Assembly (NCBI GenBank): GCA_937969105.1
Contig: CALBUZ010000114.1
Coordinates: forward strand, 1 to 19,953
From: an uncultured Collinsella sp.
Lineage (GTDB): Bacteria > Actinomycetota > Coriobacteriia > Coriobacteriales > Coriobacteriaceae
Direction: 5' to 3'
Length of the DNA stretch: 19,953 nucleotides
Shown here: piece by piece, positions 7,747-15,797 of the stretch
How the letters are laid out: every line of letters starts with the position of its first letter
Numbering within the stretch: position 1 is the stretch's first letter
The notes under the pieces: generated by a model
Databases searched by the model: none
The model's input: the letters and a program-made list of their open reading frames with translations, nothing else
What the model was told of the DNA's origin: nothing
Program-made: the position numbers and the translations under genes

Positions 7747-7990
7747 AGCGTAGCCTTTCTGAAGCGTTGTCCATGCGTGCATACGCGGTGAAGACACCAC
7801 TGTATGCTCGCGAGGTCGAGTATAGGCGCACTGCAGCTGCAATAGTGCTTTCTACCTGCATCTTTACGGCATCTTAAGGACGTGAGCCCCGGCCCTCACG
7901 CCTCTTTAATCCCTAGAAGCGTTTACTGTCCCCAGACGCTTGCGAGAGCAGGCGTCCGAGACATCGGACCGCGCATGAAAGGGGCGGTAA
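7747..7990. promoter_or_regulatory. Divergent kdpDE / kdpFABC control region
   Basis: This 244-base region must hold both promoters. GCATCTT occurs twice, at 7858-7864 and 7869-7875, exactly 11 bases apart, the tandem half-site spacing used by OmpR/PhoB-type regulators; this makes it a candidate KdpE operator. Downstream, the kdpF leader has a CGTGAG/CTCACG hairpin (7881-7900) and a GTCCGA/TCGGAC hairpin with a 4-base loop (7954-7969). A second possible pairing, ACCGC/GCGGT (7968-7988), spans the ribosome site. On the minus strand TATACT (7819-7826 region) could be a kdpD -10 element. Confidence 0.5.
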
Positions 7991-8077
7991 ATGGACATCC
8001 TCATTCCCATCATCGGAGTCGTCTGCATTGGACTCCTTATCTATTACATCTACATTCTGATGAGGAGTGATTCGTAA
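7991..8077 (+). CDS. kdpF: KdpF small membrane subunit
   Basis: A 28-residue peptide consisting of one hydrophobic helix (starts MDILIPIIGVV, ends ILMRSDS). It has the length, topology and position of KdpF, the small subunit that stabilises the KdpABC potassium pump in the membrane (29 residues in Escherichia coli). AAAGGGGCGG at 7978-7987 is a good ribosome site. Its stop lies 3 bases before the kdpA start, so translation of the two is probably coupled. Sequence identity to known KdpF is low, as is usual for this peptide, so identification rests on context and topology. Confidence 0.85.
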   Translation: MDILIPIIGVVCIGLLIYYIYILMRSDS

Positions 8078-8080
8078 ACT

Positions 8081-9904
8081 ATGGACGCTGCGATTCAGTA
8101 CATCTTGTACTTTGCCGTACTCGTCGTCCTGGCCGTTCCGCTCGGTCGGTTCATGGCCCATATCATGGATGGTGAGCATACGTTCCTGTCGCCTGTGATT
8201 GCTCCTGTGGAGCGTGGCGTCTATCGTCTGCTTCGCATCGACGCGGCAGAACAGATGGGGTGTAGGCGCTATCTGGCGAGCGTGCTGGTCTTTTCGGGGA
8301 TCGGCCTCGTGACTCTTGTGGCACTCCAGGCGCTTCAGTCCTTCTTGCCAGGCAATCCCCAGCACCTGCCGGGTGTGTCATGGGACCTGTTGTTCAATAC
8401 GGCTGCTTCCTTCATAACCAACACCAACTGGCAGTCCTACTCCGGTGAGACCACCCTGTCCTACCTTGTGCAGTTCATGGGTCTCACTGTGCAGAACTTC
8501 GTTTCCGCTGGCACCGGTATCGCGGTCATGTTCGCGCTGATCCGCGGCTTCCGTCAGGTCAAGGAGCAGGGTCTGGGTTCCTTCTGGGTCGACCTCACCC
8601 GCACCGTCCTGTATGTGCTCATCCCGCTGAACCTCGTGTTCGGCATCTGCCTGGCTGCCGGTGGCGTCATCTCCAACTTCCAGCCGGCTCAGAAGGCTGA
8701 GCTCGTAGAACCCGTCGCTGTTCAGCCTAATGCAGACGGCGGCTGGAGCGTCATCGACGGCGCCCAGATTGAGGGCGACACGGTCAAGGTCGACGGCAAG
8801 GTTGTCGAGGGCGCGCGTGTGGTCACCGAGCAGTTCCTGCCCCAGGGTCCCGCGGCTCCTCAGGTCGCCATCAAGCAGTCCGGCACCAACGGCGGCGGCT
8901 TCTTCGGCGTGAACTCCGCCCATCCGTATGAGAACCCCAGCGCCTTCACCAACATCATCGAGATGACCAGCCTGCTGCTGATCCCGGCCGCCTGTTGCTT
9001 CGCCTTCGGTATCGGCGTCAAGAACACCAAGCAGGGCAAGGCCATCTTTGCCGCCATGTTCATCCTGCTGGTGATCTTCACCGGCATCATCGCCGTCAAC
9101 GAGCATGCGGGCACCCCGCAGCTGGCCGATGGCGGAGCGGTCAACATCGAGATGACCGACGGCCAGGCCGGCGGCAACATGGAGGGCAAGGAGAGCCGTT
9201 TCGGTATCGCCTCCTCTTCTATCTGGTCCGCTTTCACGACGGCTGCTTCCAACGGCTCGGTTAACTCCATGCACGACTCCTACACCCCGCTGGGCGGTTT
9301 TGTCCAGATGCTCCAGATTGCTCTGGGCGAGGTCGTCTTCGGCGGCGTGGGCTGCGGCCTGTACGGCATGATTGGCTTCGCCATCCTCACAGTGTTCATC
9401 GCCGGCCTCATGGTCGGACGCACGCCTGAGTTCCTGGGCAAGAAGATCGAGCCGGGCGAGATGCGCTGGGCAGTTGTCCTGTGCTTGGCAACTCCGTTTG
9501 CCATTCTGGTGTGCTCGGCCATCGCCTGCATGGTGCCCGGTCTTGCCGACCAGCTCAACAATGGTGGCGCGCACGGCTTCTCCGAGGCGCTGTATGCCTT
9601 CACCTCATGCGGCGGCAACAACGGCTCGGCGTTTGCAGGCATGAACTGCAACATTCCCTGGATCAACGTCATGCTCGGCCTCGAGATGCTGTTCGCCCGC
9701 TTCATGCCTATCATCGGTACGCTGGCTATCGCCGGCTCGCTGGCCAAGAAGGGCAAGGTCGCCGAGAGCGCCGGTACCCTGTCTACCACCAACGGCATGT
9801 TCGTATTCCTGCTCGTGTTCATCGTTCTGCTGATCGGTGCCCTGAGCTTCTTCCCGGCCCTGGCGCTTGGCCCCGTTGCCGAGTTCTTCCAGATGATTGC
9901 GTAA
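8081..9904 (+). CDS. kdpA: KdpA potassium-binding and translocating subunit
   Basis: A 607-residue polytopic membrane protein, the channel-like subunit of the high-affinity K+ ATPase. Four selectivity-filter segments are visible: TNTNWQ (113-118), SGTNGGGFF (267-275), [10 protein letters not shown] (386-395) and [12 protein letters not shown] (509-520). It is about 50 residues longer than Escherichia coli KdpA (557). Part of the excess is an insert around residues 211-250, just before the second filter, rich in Gly/Asp/Val (ending VVTEQ) and predicted to lie outside the membrane. Second gene of kdpFABC. The start at 8081 follows the kdpF stop directly; its ribosome site GAGGAG lies inside kdpF, consistent with coupling. 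Confidence 0.97.
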   Translation: MDAAIQYILYFAVLVVLAVPLGRFMAHIMDGEHTFLSPVIAPVERGVYRLLRIDAAEQMGCRRYLASVLVFSGIGLVTLVALQALQSFLPGNPQHLPGVSWDLLFNTAASFITNTNWQSYSGETTLSYLVQFMGLTVQNFVSAGTGIAVMFALIRGFRQVKEQGLGSFWVDLTRTVLYVLIPLNLVFGICLAAGGVISNFQPAQKAELVEPVAVQPNADGGWSVIDGAQIEGDTVKVDGKVVEGARVVTEQFLPQGPAAPQVAIKQSGTNGGGFFGVNSAHPYENPSAFTNIIEMTSLLLIPAACCFAFGIGVKNTKQGKAIFAAMFILLVIFTGIIAVNEHAGTPQLADGGAVNIEMTDGQAGGNMEGKESRFGIASSSIWSAFTTAASNGSVNSMHDSYTPLGGFVQMLQIALGEVVFGGVGCGLYGMIGFAILTVFIAGLMVGRTPEFLGKKIEPGEMRWAVVLCLATPFAILVCSAIACMVPGLADQLNNGGAHGFSEALYAFTSCGGNNGSAFAGMNCNIPWINVMLGLEMLFARFMPIIGTLAIAGSLAKKGKVAESAGTLSTTNGMFVFLLVFIVLLIGALSFFPALALGPVAEFFQMIA

Positions 9905-9920
9905 AGGAGGGCGCAGATTT

Positions 9921-11975
9921 ATGACTATGCAAAAAGACATGATGGGCCGCGCGGTCCGCGACTCATTTGCCAAGCTGGATCCTCGCGTCCAGATTCAAAA
10001 CCCGGTCATGTTCCTGGTGTGGCTTTCCGCCGTCATGACCTCCGTCCTGGCCGTCGCTTCCATTTTCGGTGTGCAGGACGCGGGTGTGCCCACCTACTAT
10101 GTGGTCGCCATCGCGGTCATCCTGTGGCTTACCGACCTGTTCTCGAACTTCGCCGAGGCGCTTGCCGAGGGCCGCGGTAAAGCCCAGGCCGATTCCCTGC
10201 GTGCGGCCAAGAAGGATGTCGAGGCCCATCGCATCGAGTCCGTTGAGGACAAGGAGCACTTCACCGTCGTTCCCGGCACCGAGCTCACGCGCGGCGACCT
10301 GGTGATCGTACGCGCCGGCGAGCAGATTCCCGGCGACGGCGACGTCATCGAGGGCGCTGCTTCCGTTGACGAGTCCGCCATCACCGGCGAGTCCGCCCCC
10401 GTGGTCCGCGAGGCCGGCGGCGACCGCTCTGCCGTTACCGGCGGTACCACGGTGCTGTCCGACTGGATCATCGTCAAGATCTCCAGTGAGCCCGGCCAGA
10501 GCTTCCTGGACAAGATGATCGCGATGGTCGAGGGTGCCGCGCGCAAGAAGACCCCTAACGAGATCGCTCTGGAGATCTTCCTGGTGGCCCTCTCCATCGT
10601 CTTTATCCTGGTCACGCTGGCCCTGTATTGTTACTCCTGCTTCTCGGTCGGTCTTAACGACATGGACAACCCCACGGCCGTGACCACGCTCGTGGCGCTG
10701 CTCGTGTGCCTGGCTCCTACTACCATCGGCGCCCTTCTTTCCGCCATCGGCATCGCCGGCATGAGCCGTCTGAACGAGGCCAACGTGCTGGCCATGTCCG
10801 GCCGCGCCATCGAGGCCGCCGGCGACGTCGACATCCTCATGCTCGACAAGACCGGCACCATCACCCTGGGTAACCGCCAAGCCGCCGAGTTCATCCCGGT
10901 CGACGGCATCGATCCCGCGGAGCTGGCCGATGCCGCCCAGCTTTCCTCGCTGGCCGACGAGACCCCCGAAGGCCGTTCCATCGTCGTGCTCGCCAAGGAG
11001 CGGTTCGGTCTACGCGGCCGCACACTCGAGGATAAGGGTATGGAGTTCATCCCCTTCACCGCGGCGACCCGCATGTCCGGTGTGAACTACGAGGGCAATG
11101 AGATCCGCAAGGGCGCTGCCGATTCCGTGCGCACCTATGTGGAGGCAGCCGGCGGCGTGTTCTCCCAGGAGTGCGACGAGGCCGTCGAGCGCATCGCCAA
11201 GGCCGGCGGCACCCCGCTGGTCGTGACCAAGAACTGCCGCGTGCTGGGCGTTGTGTACCTCAAGGACATCATCAAGTCCGGCGTTAAGGAGAAGTTCGCC
11301 GACCTGCGCAAGATGGGCATCAAGACCATCATGGTGACGGGCGACAACCCACTCACCGCCGCGGCAATCGCCGCCGAGGCCGGCGTTGACGACTTCCTGG
11401 CCGAGGCCACCCCTGAGGGCAAGCTCGAGAAGATCCGCGAGTTCCAGCGTGAGGGCCACCTGGTCGCCATGACCGGCGACGGCACCAACGACGCGCCGGC
11501 GCTGGCGCAGGCGGATGTCGCCGTGGCCATGAACACGGGCACCCAGGCTGCCAAGGAGGCCGGCAACATGGTCGACCTCGACTCCAGCCCCACCAAGCTC
11601 ATCGAGGTCGTGCGTATCGGCAAGCAGCTGCTCATGACCCGCGGTTCGCTTACGACCTTCTCGGTCGCCAACGACATGGCGAAGTACTTCGCTATCATCC
11701 CGGCCCTGTTCTCGCCGATCTACCCGGGCCTTGGCGCACTCAACATCCTCGGTCTGGCAAGCCCGCTGTCCGCGGTTCTTTCGGCCATCATCTATAACGC
11801 GCTCGTTATCGTCGCGCTGATCCCGGCCGCGCTGAAGGGCGTTAAGTACCGCGAGGTACCGTCCGGACAGCTGCTGACCCACAACCTGCTCGTATGGGGT
11901 CTGGGCGGCATCGTTGCCCCGTTCGCATTTATCAAGCTCATCGACATGCTGCTCGCGTTCTGCGGCATTATGTAA
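9921..11975 (+). CDS. kdpB: KdpB catalytic subunit of the potassium P-type ATPase
   Basis: A 684-residue P-type ATPase (KdpB of Escherichia coli has 682). The actuator domain carries TGES (155-158), whose serine is the inhibitory phosphorylation site known in KdpB. The phosphorylated aspartate is D309 in DKTGT, the nucleotide domain has [10 protein letters not shown] (about 378-387), and the hinge has TGDGTND (518-524). The membrane motif APTTIG (265-270) is typical of KdpB. The start at 9921 is set by AAAGGAGG at 9903-9910; an earlier ATG overlapping kdpA would place this site inside the gene. It hydrolyses ATP to drive K+ through KdpA. Confidence 0.98.
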   Translation: MTMQKDMMGRAVRDSFAKLDPRVQIQNPVMFLVWLSAVMTSVLAVASIFGVQDAGVPTYYVVAIAVILWLTDLFSNFAEALAEGRGKAQADSLRAAKKDVEAHRIESVEDKEHFTVVPGTELTRGDLVIVRAGEQIPGDGDVIEGAASVDESAITGESAPVVREAGGDRSAVTGGTTVLSDWIIVKISSEPGQSFLDKMIAMVEGAARKKTPNEIALEIFLVALSIVFILVTLALYCYSCFSVGLNDMDNPTAVTTLVALLVCLAPTTIGALLSAIGIAGMSRLNEANVLAMSGRAIEAAGDVDILMLDKTGTITLGNRQAAEFIPVDGIDPAELADAAQLSSLADETPEGRSIVVLAKERFGLRGRTLEDKGMEFIPFTAATRMSGVNYEGNEIRKGAADSVRTYVEAAGGVFSQECDEAVERIAKAGGTPLVVTKNCRVLGVVYLKDIIKSGVKEKFADLRKMGIKTIMVTGDNPLTAAAIAAEAGVDDFLAEATPEGKLEKIREFQREGHLVAMTGDGTNDAPALAQADVAVAMNTGTQAAKEAGNMVDLDSSPTKLIEVVRIGKQLLMTRGSLTTFSVANDMAKYFAIIPALFSPIYPGLGALNILGLASPLSAVLSAIIYNALVIVALIPAALKGVKYREVPSGQLLTHNLLVWGLGGIVAPFAFIKLIDMLLAFCGIM

Positions 11976-11987
11976 GTGGAGGTTTGT

Positions 11988-12578
11988 ATGTTCAAAGGTA
12001 TCGCATCGCGCGCACTTGGCGTGTTCGCGCTGTTTACCATCGTCTGCGGCCTGGGGTACACGCTCGTGGTGACCGGCGTCGTGCAGCTTGCGTTTCCGTA
12101 CCAGGCGAACGGATCGCTTATTACGGTCGACGGCAAGGTTGTGGGTTCCGAGCTCATCGGCCAGAACTTCGATGACGAAGCCCACATGTGGGGTCGTATC
12201 CAGAACGTGTCAATTGTCGAAGGCGAAGACGGCGAGCTCATGGCGTATGGTGCCCCGTCCAACCTGTCCCCGGCGAGTGAGGAGTATCGGCAGCTGATAG
12301 ATGCGCGCGTGAAGAAGATCCGCGCCGCCAATCCCGATGCCGATATGGACGCTGTGCCCGTCGACCTGGTGACGTGTTCGGGGTCCGGCCTCGACCCGGA
12401 GATCTCTCCGGATGCCGCCGAGTACCAGGTCCCGCGCCTTGCCAAAGCTACGGGCAAAAGTGAGGACGAGGTGCACGACATCATCGCCGCGTGCACCAAG
12501 GGTCGTTTCCTCGGCGTGTTCGGCGAGCCCACGGTCAACGTGCTCAAGGTGAACCTTATGCTGGACGGCGTGCTGTAG
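11988..12578 (+). CDS. kdpC: KdpC subunit of the potassium ATPase
   Basis: A 196-residue protein with one N-terminal membrane helix (about 9-35) and a large outer domain. KdpC signatures are clear: YGAPSNLSPAS, VTCSGSGLDPEISPDAA and the C-terminal GEPTVNVLKVNLMLD. TGGAGG at 11977-11982, right after the kdpB stop, sets the start; the upstream in-frame ATG at 11976 is discarded. It is the last gene of kdpFABC. KdpC is held to raise potassium or ATP affinity of the complex. A short VDGKVV string also appears in the extra KdpA loop, probably by chance. Confidence 0.96.
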   Translation: MFKGIASRALGVFALFTIVCGLGYTLVVTGVVQLAFPYQANGSLITVDGKVVGSELIGQNFDDEAHMWGRIQNVSIVEGEDGELMAYGAPSNLSPASEEYRQLIDARVKKIRAANPDADMDAVPVDLVTCSGSGLDPEISPDAAEYQVPRLAKATGKSEDEVHDIIAACTKGRFLGVFGEPTVNVLKVNLMLDGVL

Positions 12579-12640
12579 GTGAAGGAGCGGCGGATGAGGG
12601 CATGACTGACTATCTGAGCCCTCAATTCCACCCCGCCCAT

Positions 12641-12714
12641 CAATTGCGGTGAAATACGGACTGTCTTGGCTGTCAAAGGCCTTATCTACTCCGTATTCCA
12701 CCGCAACTTTTTGT
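12641..12714 (+). repeat. 74-base palindromic repeat, copy 2
   Basis: Direct-orientation partner of the element at 4232-4305, with four substitutions. Arms TTGCGGTGAAATACGGA (12644-12660) and TCCGTATTCCACCGCAA (12690-12706) pair except at one position. The right arm is followed by CTTTTT. It begins 62 bases after the kdpC stop and could be the kdp terminator as well as a repeat. With copy 1 it brackets the whole kdp locus. Confidence 0.9.
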
Positions 12715-12760
12715 GGGTCGATACGTAGGCAGGGGAGTGCGTGCGGTCGGGTACCGTGCG

Positions 12761-12789
12761 GTTGCTGGTACGATAGGTACGTCAGCAAC
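12761..12789. promoter_or_regulatory. Inverted repeat in the enoate reductase promoter region
   Basis: GTTGCTG (12761-12767) and CAGCAAC (12783-12789) form a 7-bp inverted repeat with 15 bases between, which themselves contain GTAC twice. It lies 35 bases ahead of the reductase start, so it is a candidate operator. No T-run follows, so it is not a terminator. Confidence 0.45.
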
Positions 12790-12823
12790 TGCCGCCGAGC
12801 GGCTCAAATGAAAGGAACCCTGT

Positions 12824-14773
12824 ATGGAGTCCTCCGCCTACCCGATGCTCTTTAGTCCGATCAAGGTCGGTACGACCGAGGTCAAGAACCGCGTCTTTAT
12901 GCCGCCGGTGTCCACCAACCTGGCCGATCATGGCTATGTGACCGACGACTTGGTCGATCATTACCGTGCCCGCGCCAAGGGCGGCGTGGGCCTCATCATT
13001 ACCGAGGTCGTGACGGTCGAGCCCACCTATACCTATCTGCCGGGTGACATGTGCTGCTACGACGACACGTTTATCCCTGGCTGGGAAAAGCTCGCCGCCG
13101 CCGTGCATGAGTATGGCTGCAAGATCATGCCGCAGCTCTTTCACCCCGCCTACATGGCCTTTAACATTCCGGGCACGCCGCGCCTGATCGCTCCGTCCTT
13201 CGTGGGACCGTCCTATGCCCGTGAGGCACCGCGTCCTATCACGGTCGACGAGATTCACGAGCTCACGCATCAGTTTGGCGACGCTGCCGTGCGTATGCAG
13301 AAGGCCGGTGTCGATGGCGTCGAGGTCCATGCGGCGCACGCCCACGGCATGCTCGGCGGTTTCTTGACCCCGCTCTATAACAAGCGTACCGATGAGTACG
13401 GCGGCTCGCTCGACGCCCGCATGCGCTTTTTGCTCGAGGTCATCGCCGAGATTCGCGAGCGCTGCGGCAAGGACTTTATCATCGACGTCCGCATCTCGGG
13501 CGATGAGTACACCGATGGCGGTCTGACCCTCAACGACATGATCTACGTCTCGCGTCGTCTGGAGAAGGCCGGCGTCGACATGATTCACGTGTCGGGCGGC
13601 ACCACCATCAAGCGCGGCTCTGCGATTCCCGCCGCCGGTACGCAGCAGGCCTCGCATGCCGCCTGCTCGCGCGAGATTAAAAAGCACGTCAACATTCCCG
13701 TCGCCACCGTTGGACGCATCAACGAGGCCTGGATCGCCGAGGAGCTGATCGAGGACGGTGCTGCCGACATCTGCATGATGGGCCGCGCCAATCTGTGCGA
13801 TGCCGAGTTCTGCAACAAGGCCGCTGCCGGCAACGCCGACGATATCCGCCCCTGCATCGGCTGCCTGCGCTGCCTGAACGGCATTATGTTTGGCAAGCGC
13901 ATCTCCTGCACCGTCAATCCCGATGTTGAGCGCGACGAGGCCGGTTACGAGCCTGCCGCCGAGGCCAAGAACGTACTGGTTGTGGGCGCTGGTCCTGCGG
14001 GCATGGAGGCAGCCTACATTGCCGCCAAGCGCGGCCACAACGTAGTGCTCGTGGATAAGCAGGACGAGCCGGGTGGCGAGATGCGCATCGCGGCCGTTCC
14101 GCCGGCAAAGCAGGAACTCACCCGCGTGATCAAGTATCAGTACCGTCGCCTGGCCGAGGTCGGCGTGAAGTGCGTATTTGGCACCGAGCTTACTGCCGAG
14201 GACATTCAGCGTGACTACGCCGGCTACGAGGTCGTCCTGGCCTATGGCGCCGAGCCCATCGCCCCGGCCTTCATGCAGGGATTTAAGCAGGTCATGACGG
14301 CTGACGACCTGTTGGGCGGCAAGGCTTTCCCGGGCAAGAAGATTGTCATCGTGGGCGGCGGCACCGTCGGTTGCGAGACGGCCGACTACCTGGCCCCGTT
14401 GGTCAACGATCTGTCGCCGGCCAATCGCGACGTCACCGTCATCGAGATGACCAAGACGCTCGCCGCCAACGAGGGCGGCGCCGGTCGCGCGGTGCTCATC
14501 ACGCGCATGCTCTCCAAGGGCGTTCACGTGCTGACCGAGGCCAAGGTGACCGAGATTACCGAGGACACTATCAGCTACGAAAAGGACGGCGAGGTCCACA
14601 CCATCGCCGATGCCGATACGCTGGTGCTTGCCATGGGTTATCGTCCCAACACCAAGCTGGCCGACGACCTTGCCGCTGCTGGCGTTGCTGTCCACGTGCT
14701 GGGCGATGCCAACAAGTGCGGCAACATCCGCGACGCCATCGGCGATGGCTACAAGGTTGCCTGCGAGCTCTAG
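12824..14773 (+). CDS. Old-yellow-enzyme type NAD(P)H-dependent enoate reductase (FMN, 4Fe-4S, FAD)
   Basis: A 649-residue cytosolic flavoenzyme of the 2,4-dienoyl-CoA reductase / enoate reductase / BaiCD-BaiH type. Residues 1-340 form the FMN TIM barrel (NKRTDEYGG at 186-194). The cysteines C344, C347, C350 and C362 (CIGCLRC and SCTVNP) bind a 4Fe-4S cluster. The FAD site is VVGAGPAGMEAA (387-398) and the NAD(P)H site IVGGGTVGCETADYL (509-523). The usual HGYLLxQFL active-site stretch reads HAHGMLGGFL (172-181), with Met for the family tyrosine and Gly-Gly after it. The substrate is therefore probably not that of well-studied members. It lacks the HGDR motif of bilirubin reductase BilR. AAAGGAACC at 12811-12819 supports the start. 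It appears to be a single-gene unit with a strong terminator. Class is secure, substrate unknown. Confidence 0.93.
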   Translation: MESSAYPMLFSPIKVGTTEVKNRVFMPPVSTNLADHGYVTDDLVDHYRARAKGGVGLIITEVVTVEPTYTYLPGDMCCYDDTFIPGWEKLAAAVHEYGCKIMPQLFHPAYMAFNIPGTPRLIAPSFVGPSYAREAPRPITVDEIHELTHQFGDAAVRMQKAGVDGVEVHAAHAHGMLGGFLTPLYNKRTDEYGGSLDARMRFLLEVIAEIRERCGKDFIIDVRISGDEYTDGGLTLNDMIYVSRRLEKAGVDMIHVSGGTTIKRGSAIPAAGTQQASHAACSREIKKHVNIPVATVGRINEAWIAEELIEDGAADICMMGRANLCDAEFCNKAAAGNADDIRPCIGCLRCLNGIMFGKRISCTVNPDVERDEAGYEPAAEAKNVLVVGAGPAGMEAAYIAAKRGHNVVLVDKQDEPGGEMRIAAVPPAKQELTRVIKYQYRRLAEVGVKCVFGTELTAEDIQRDYAGYEVVLAYGAEPIAPAFMQGFKQVMTADDLLGGKAFPGKKIVIVGGGTVGCETADYLAPLVNDLSPANRDVTVIEMTKTLAANEGGAGRAVLITRMLSKGVHVLTEAKVTEITEDTISYEKDGEVHTIADADTLVLAMGYRPNTKLADDLAAAGVAVHVLGDANKCGNIRDAIGDGYKVACEL

Positions 14774-14826
14774 TCAACCCTTTGTGCGTGGGGGACAGGT
14801 GTCTCTGCGCCATCCGATAGCAAAAC

Positions 14827-14866
14827 AGCGGCGGCGTCCCGGATTTCGGGACGCCGCCGCTTGCTC
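14827..14866 (+). terminator. Strong hairpin terminator after the enoate reductase
   Basis: AGCGGCGGCGTCCC (14827-14840) pairs perfectly with GGGACGCCGCCGCT (14848-14861), extended by a G-C pair in the loop. The tail TGCTCTTG is only moderately T-rich, but the stem is very stable. Confidence 0.8.
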
Positions 14867-14894
14867 TTGTGATCCTGGCGACGCGAGCGCGCCC

Positions 14895-14909
14895 TATTTC
14901 ACCGCAACT
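14895..14909 (-). repeat. Half-copy of the palindromic repeat arm
   Basis: TATTTCACCGCAACT is the exact reverse complement of the outer part of the left arm of copy 1 (4233-4247). Only one arm is present, with no partner arm or T-run. It is either a decayed copy or a chance match, but 15 identical bases near two full copies favours a relic. Confidence 0.5.
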
Positions 14910-14923
14910 GAGGGAATGTGGGA

Positions 14924-14934
14924 TGCGATAGTAT
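14924..14934 (+). promoter_or_regulatory. Candidate -10 region of the GntR-family gene
   Basis: TGCGATAGTAT lies 45 bases before the start codon. The identical 11-mer occurs at the glnA promoter (16897-16907), at nearly the same distance from its start. It reads as an extended -10 (TGC followed by GATAGT). Confidence 0.45.
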
Positions 14935-14979
14935 TACGTGGTGATATTCGACAAACCGTGAGCTTCATCCGAGGGCTTT

Positions 14980-15672
14980 ATGGAACAGCACCAGCATTAT
15001 CAGAGCCTGCAAGATCAGGCATACAACGCATTGCGCTCCAAGATCATCTATGCCGAGCTCAAACCCGGCACGCGCCTTTCGGCGATTGGTCTGGAAAAGG
15101 AGACGGGAATCGGGCGCACGCCCATTCGCGAGTCCTTTGTGCGCTTGCGTGAGCAGGAACTGGTGGAAACGCGTCCCAAAAGCGGCACCTATGTCTCAAA
15201 AATCAGCATGGAGCGCGCTGAGAACGCATGTTTCTTGCGCGAGAAACTCGAGAGAAGCGTGCTTATTAAATGCTGTTCGGCCGCCTCGCCCGAGCAAAAG
15301 CATCGGCTTGAGCAGATTCTTGCCGAGTCCGAGTCGCTCGACCATAGCGAAACGCGTCGTTTTTTTGACCTGGACAACCTGTTCCATGAGACATGTTTTG
15401 AGATTGCTGGCCGTCACATGCTGTGGGATTGGATGAAGAGCGTCAACACGCATTTTGAGCGATACAACTGGTTGCGTATGGTGTCGCAGGATTTGGATTG
15501 GGAGCCGATTCGTCGGCAGCATCGCCGGATTCTCGAGGCCATTAAGAGGGGCGATACCGACACGGCGAGCTATCTGGCAGAGACGCACTTGCACCTGATG
15601 CCCGAAGAGCAAGGTCCGGTTATCGCCTTGCATCCCGACTATTTTGAGCTGCCTAAAGACGCGTCTATCTAG
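14980..15672 (+). CDS. GntR-family regulator with FCD effector domain
   Basis: A 230-residue transcription factor. The N-terminal winged helix (about 8-75) contains GIGRTPIRESFVRLREQELVE split over residues 43-63 and the wing PKSGTYVS (66-73). The C-terminal all-helical FCD domain has the usual metal-binding set D132, H136, H181 and H203. FCD proteins usually bind carboxylic acids, often with a metal. The start follows a GAGG site at 14971-14974. The upstream neighbour, an enoate reductase, may be its target, because FCD regulators often sit next to the catabolic gene they control. This is inference. It is probably monocistronic. Confidence 0.93.
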   Translation: MEQHQHYQSLQDQAYNALRSKIIYAELKPGTRLSAIGLEKETGIGRTPIRESFVRLREQELVETRPKSGTYVSKISMERAENACFLREKLERSVLIKCCSAASPEQKHRLEQILAESESLDHSETRRFFDLDNLFHETCFEIAGRHMLWDWMKSVNTHFERYNWLRMVSQDLDWEPIRRQHRRILEAIKRGDTDTASYLAETHLHLMPEEQGPVIALHPDYFELPKDASI

Positions 15673-15797
15673 CCCATCGTCGCATCTGCTCGAAACGCAA
15701 AAACGACGCTGCTCACCCACAGCGTTTTGCAACCGAGTTTTTTAAAAAAATGCCTAAAATGGCTCAGACCGCCGACAAATGGGAAACGGGGTGCGCT

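Noticed and set aside
7747..7990. c-di-AMP (ydaO) riboswitch before kdpF
   Set aside because: The context is right for kdp genes, but the leader is short and the conserved ydaO sequence blocks are not visible.
11010..12185. 391-codon minus-strand frame across kdpB and kdpC
   Set aside because: Shadow of two strongly supported genes with no motif of its own.
12782..14695. 637-codon open frame on the minus strand across the enoate reductase
   Set aside because: Antisense shadow of a gene with intact domain motifs; no recognisable domain and it runs through the reductase promoter region.
12824..14773. Bilirubin reductase BilR
   Set aside because: The HGDR active-site motif known for BilR is absent; the equivalent stretch reads HGML.
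15706..15725. Terminator after the GntR-family gene
   Set aside because: ACGCTG/CAGCGT forms only a 6-bp stem and the T-run is separated from it by about 12 bases; possible but not convincing.
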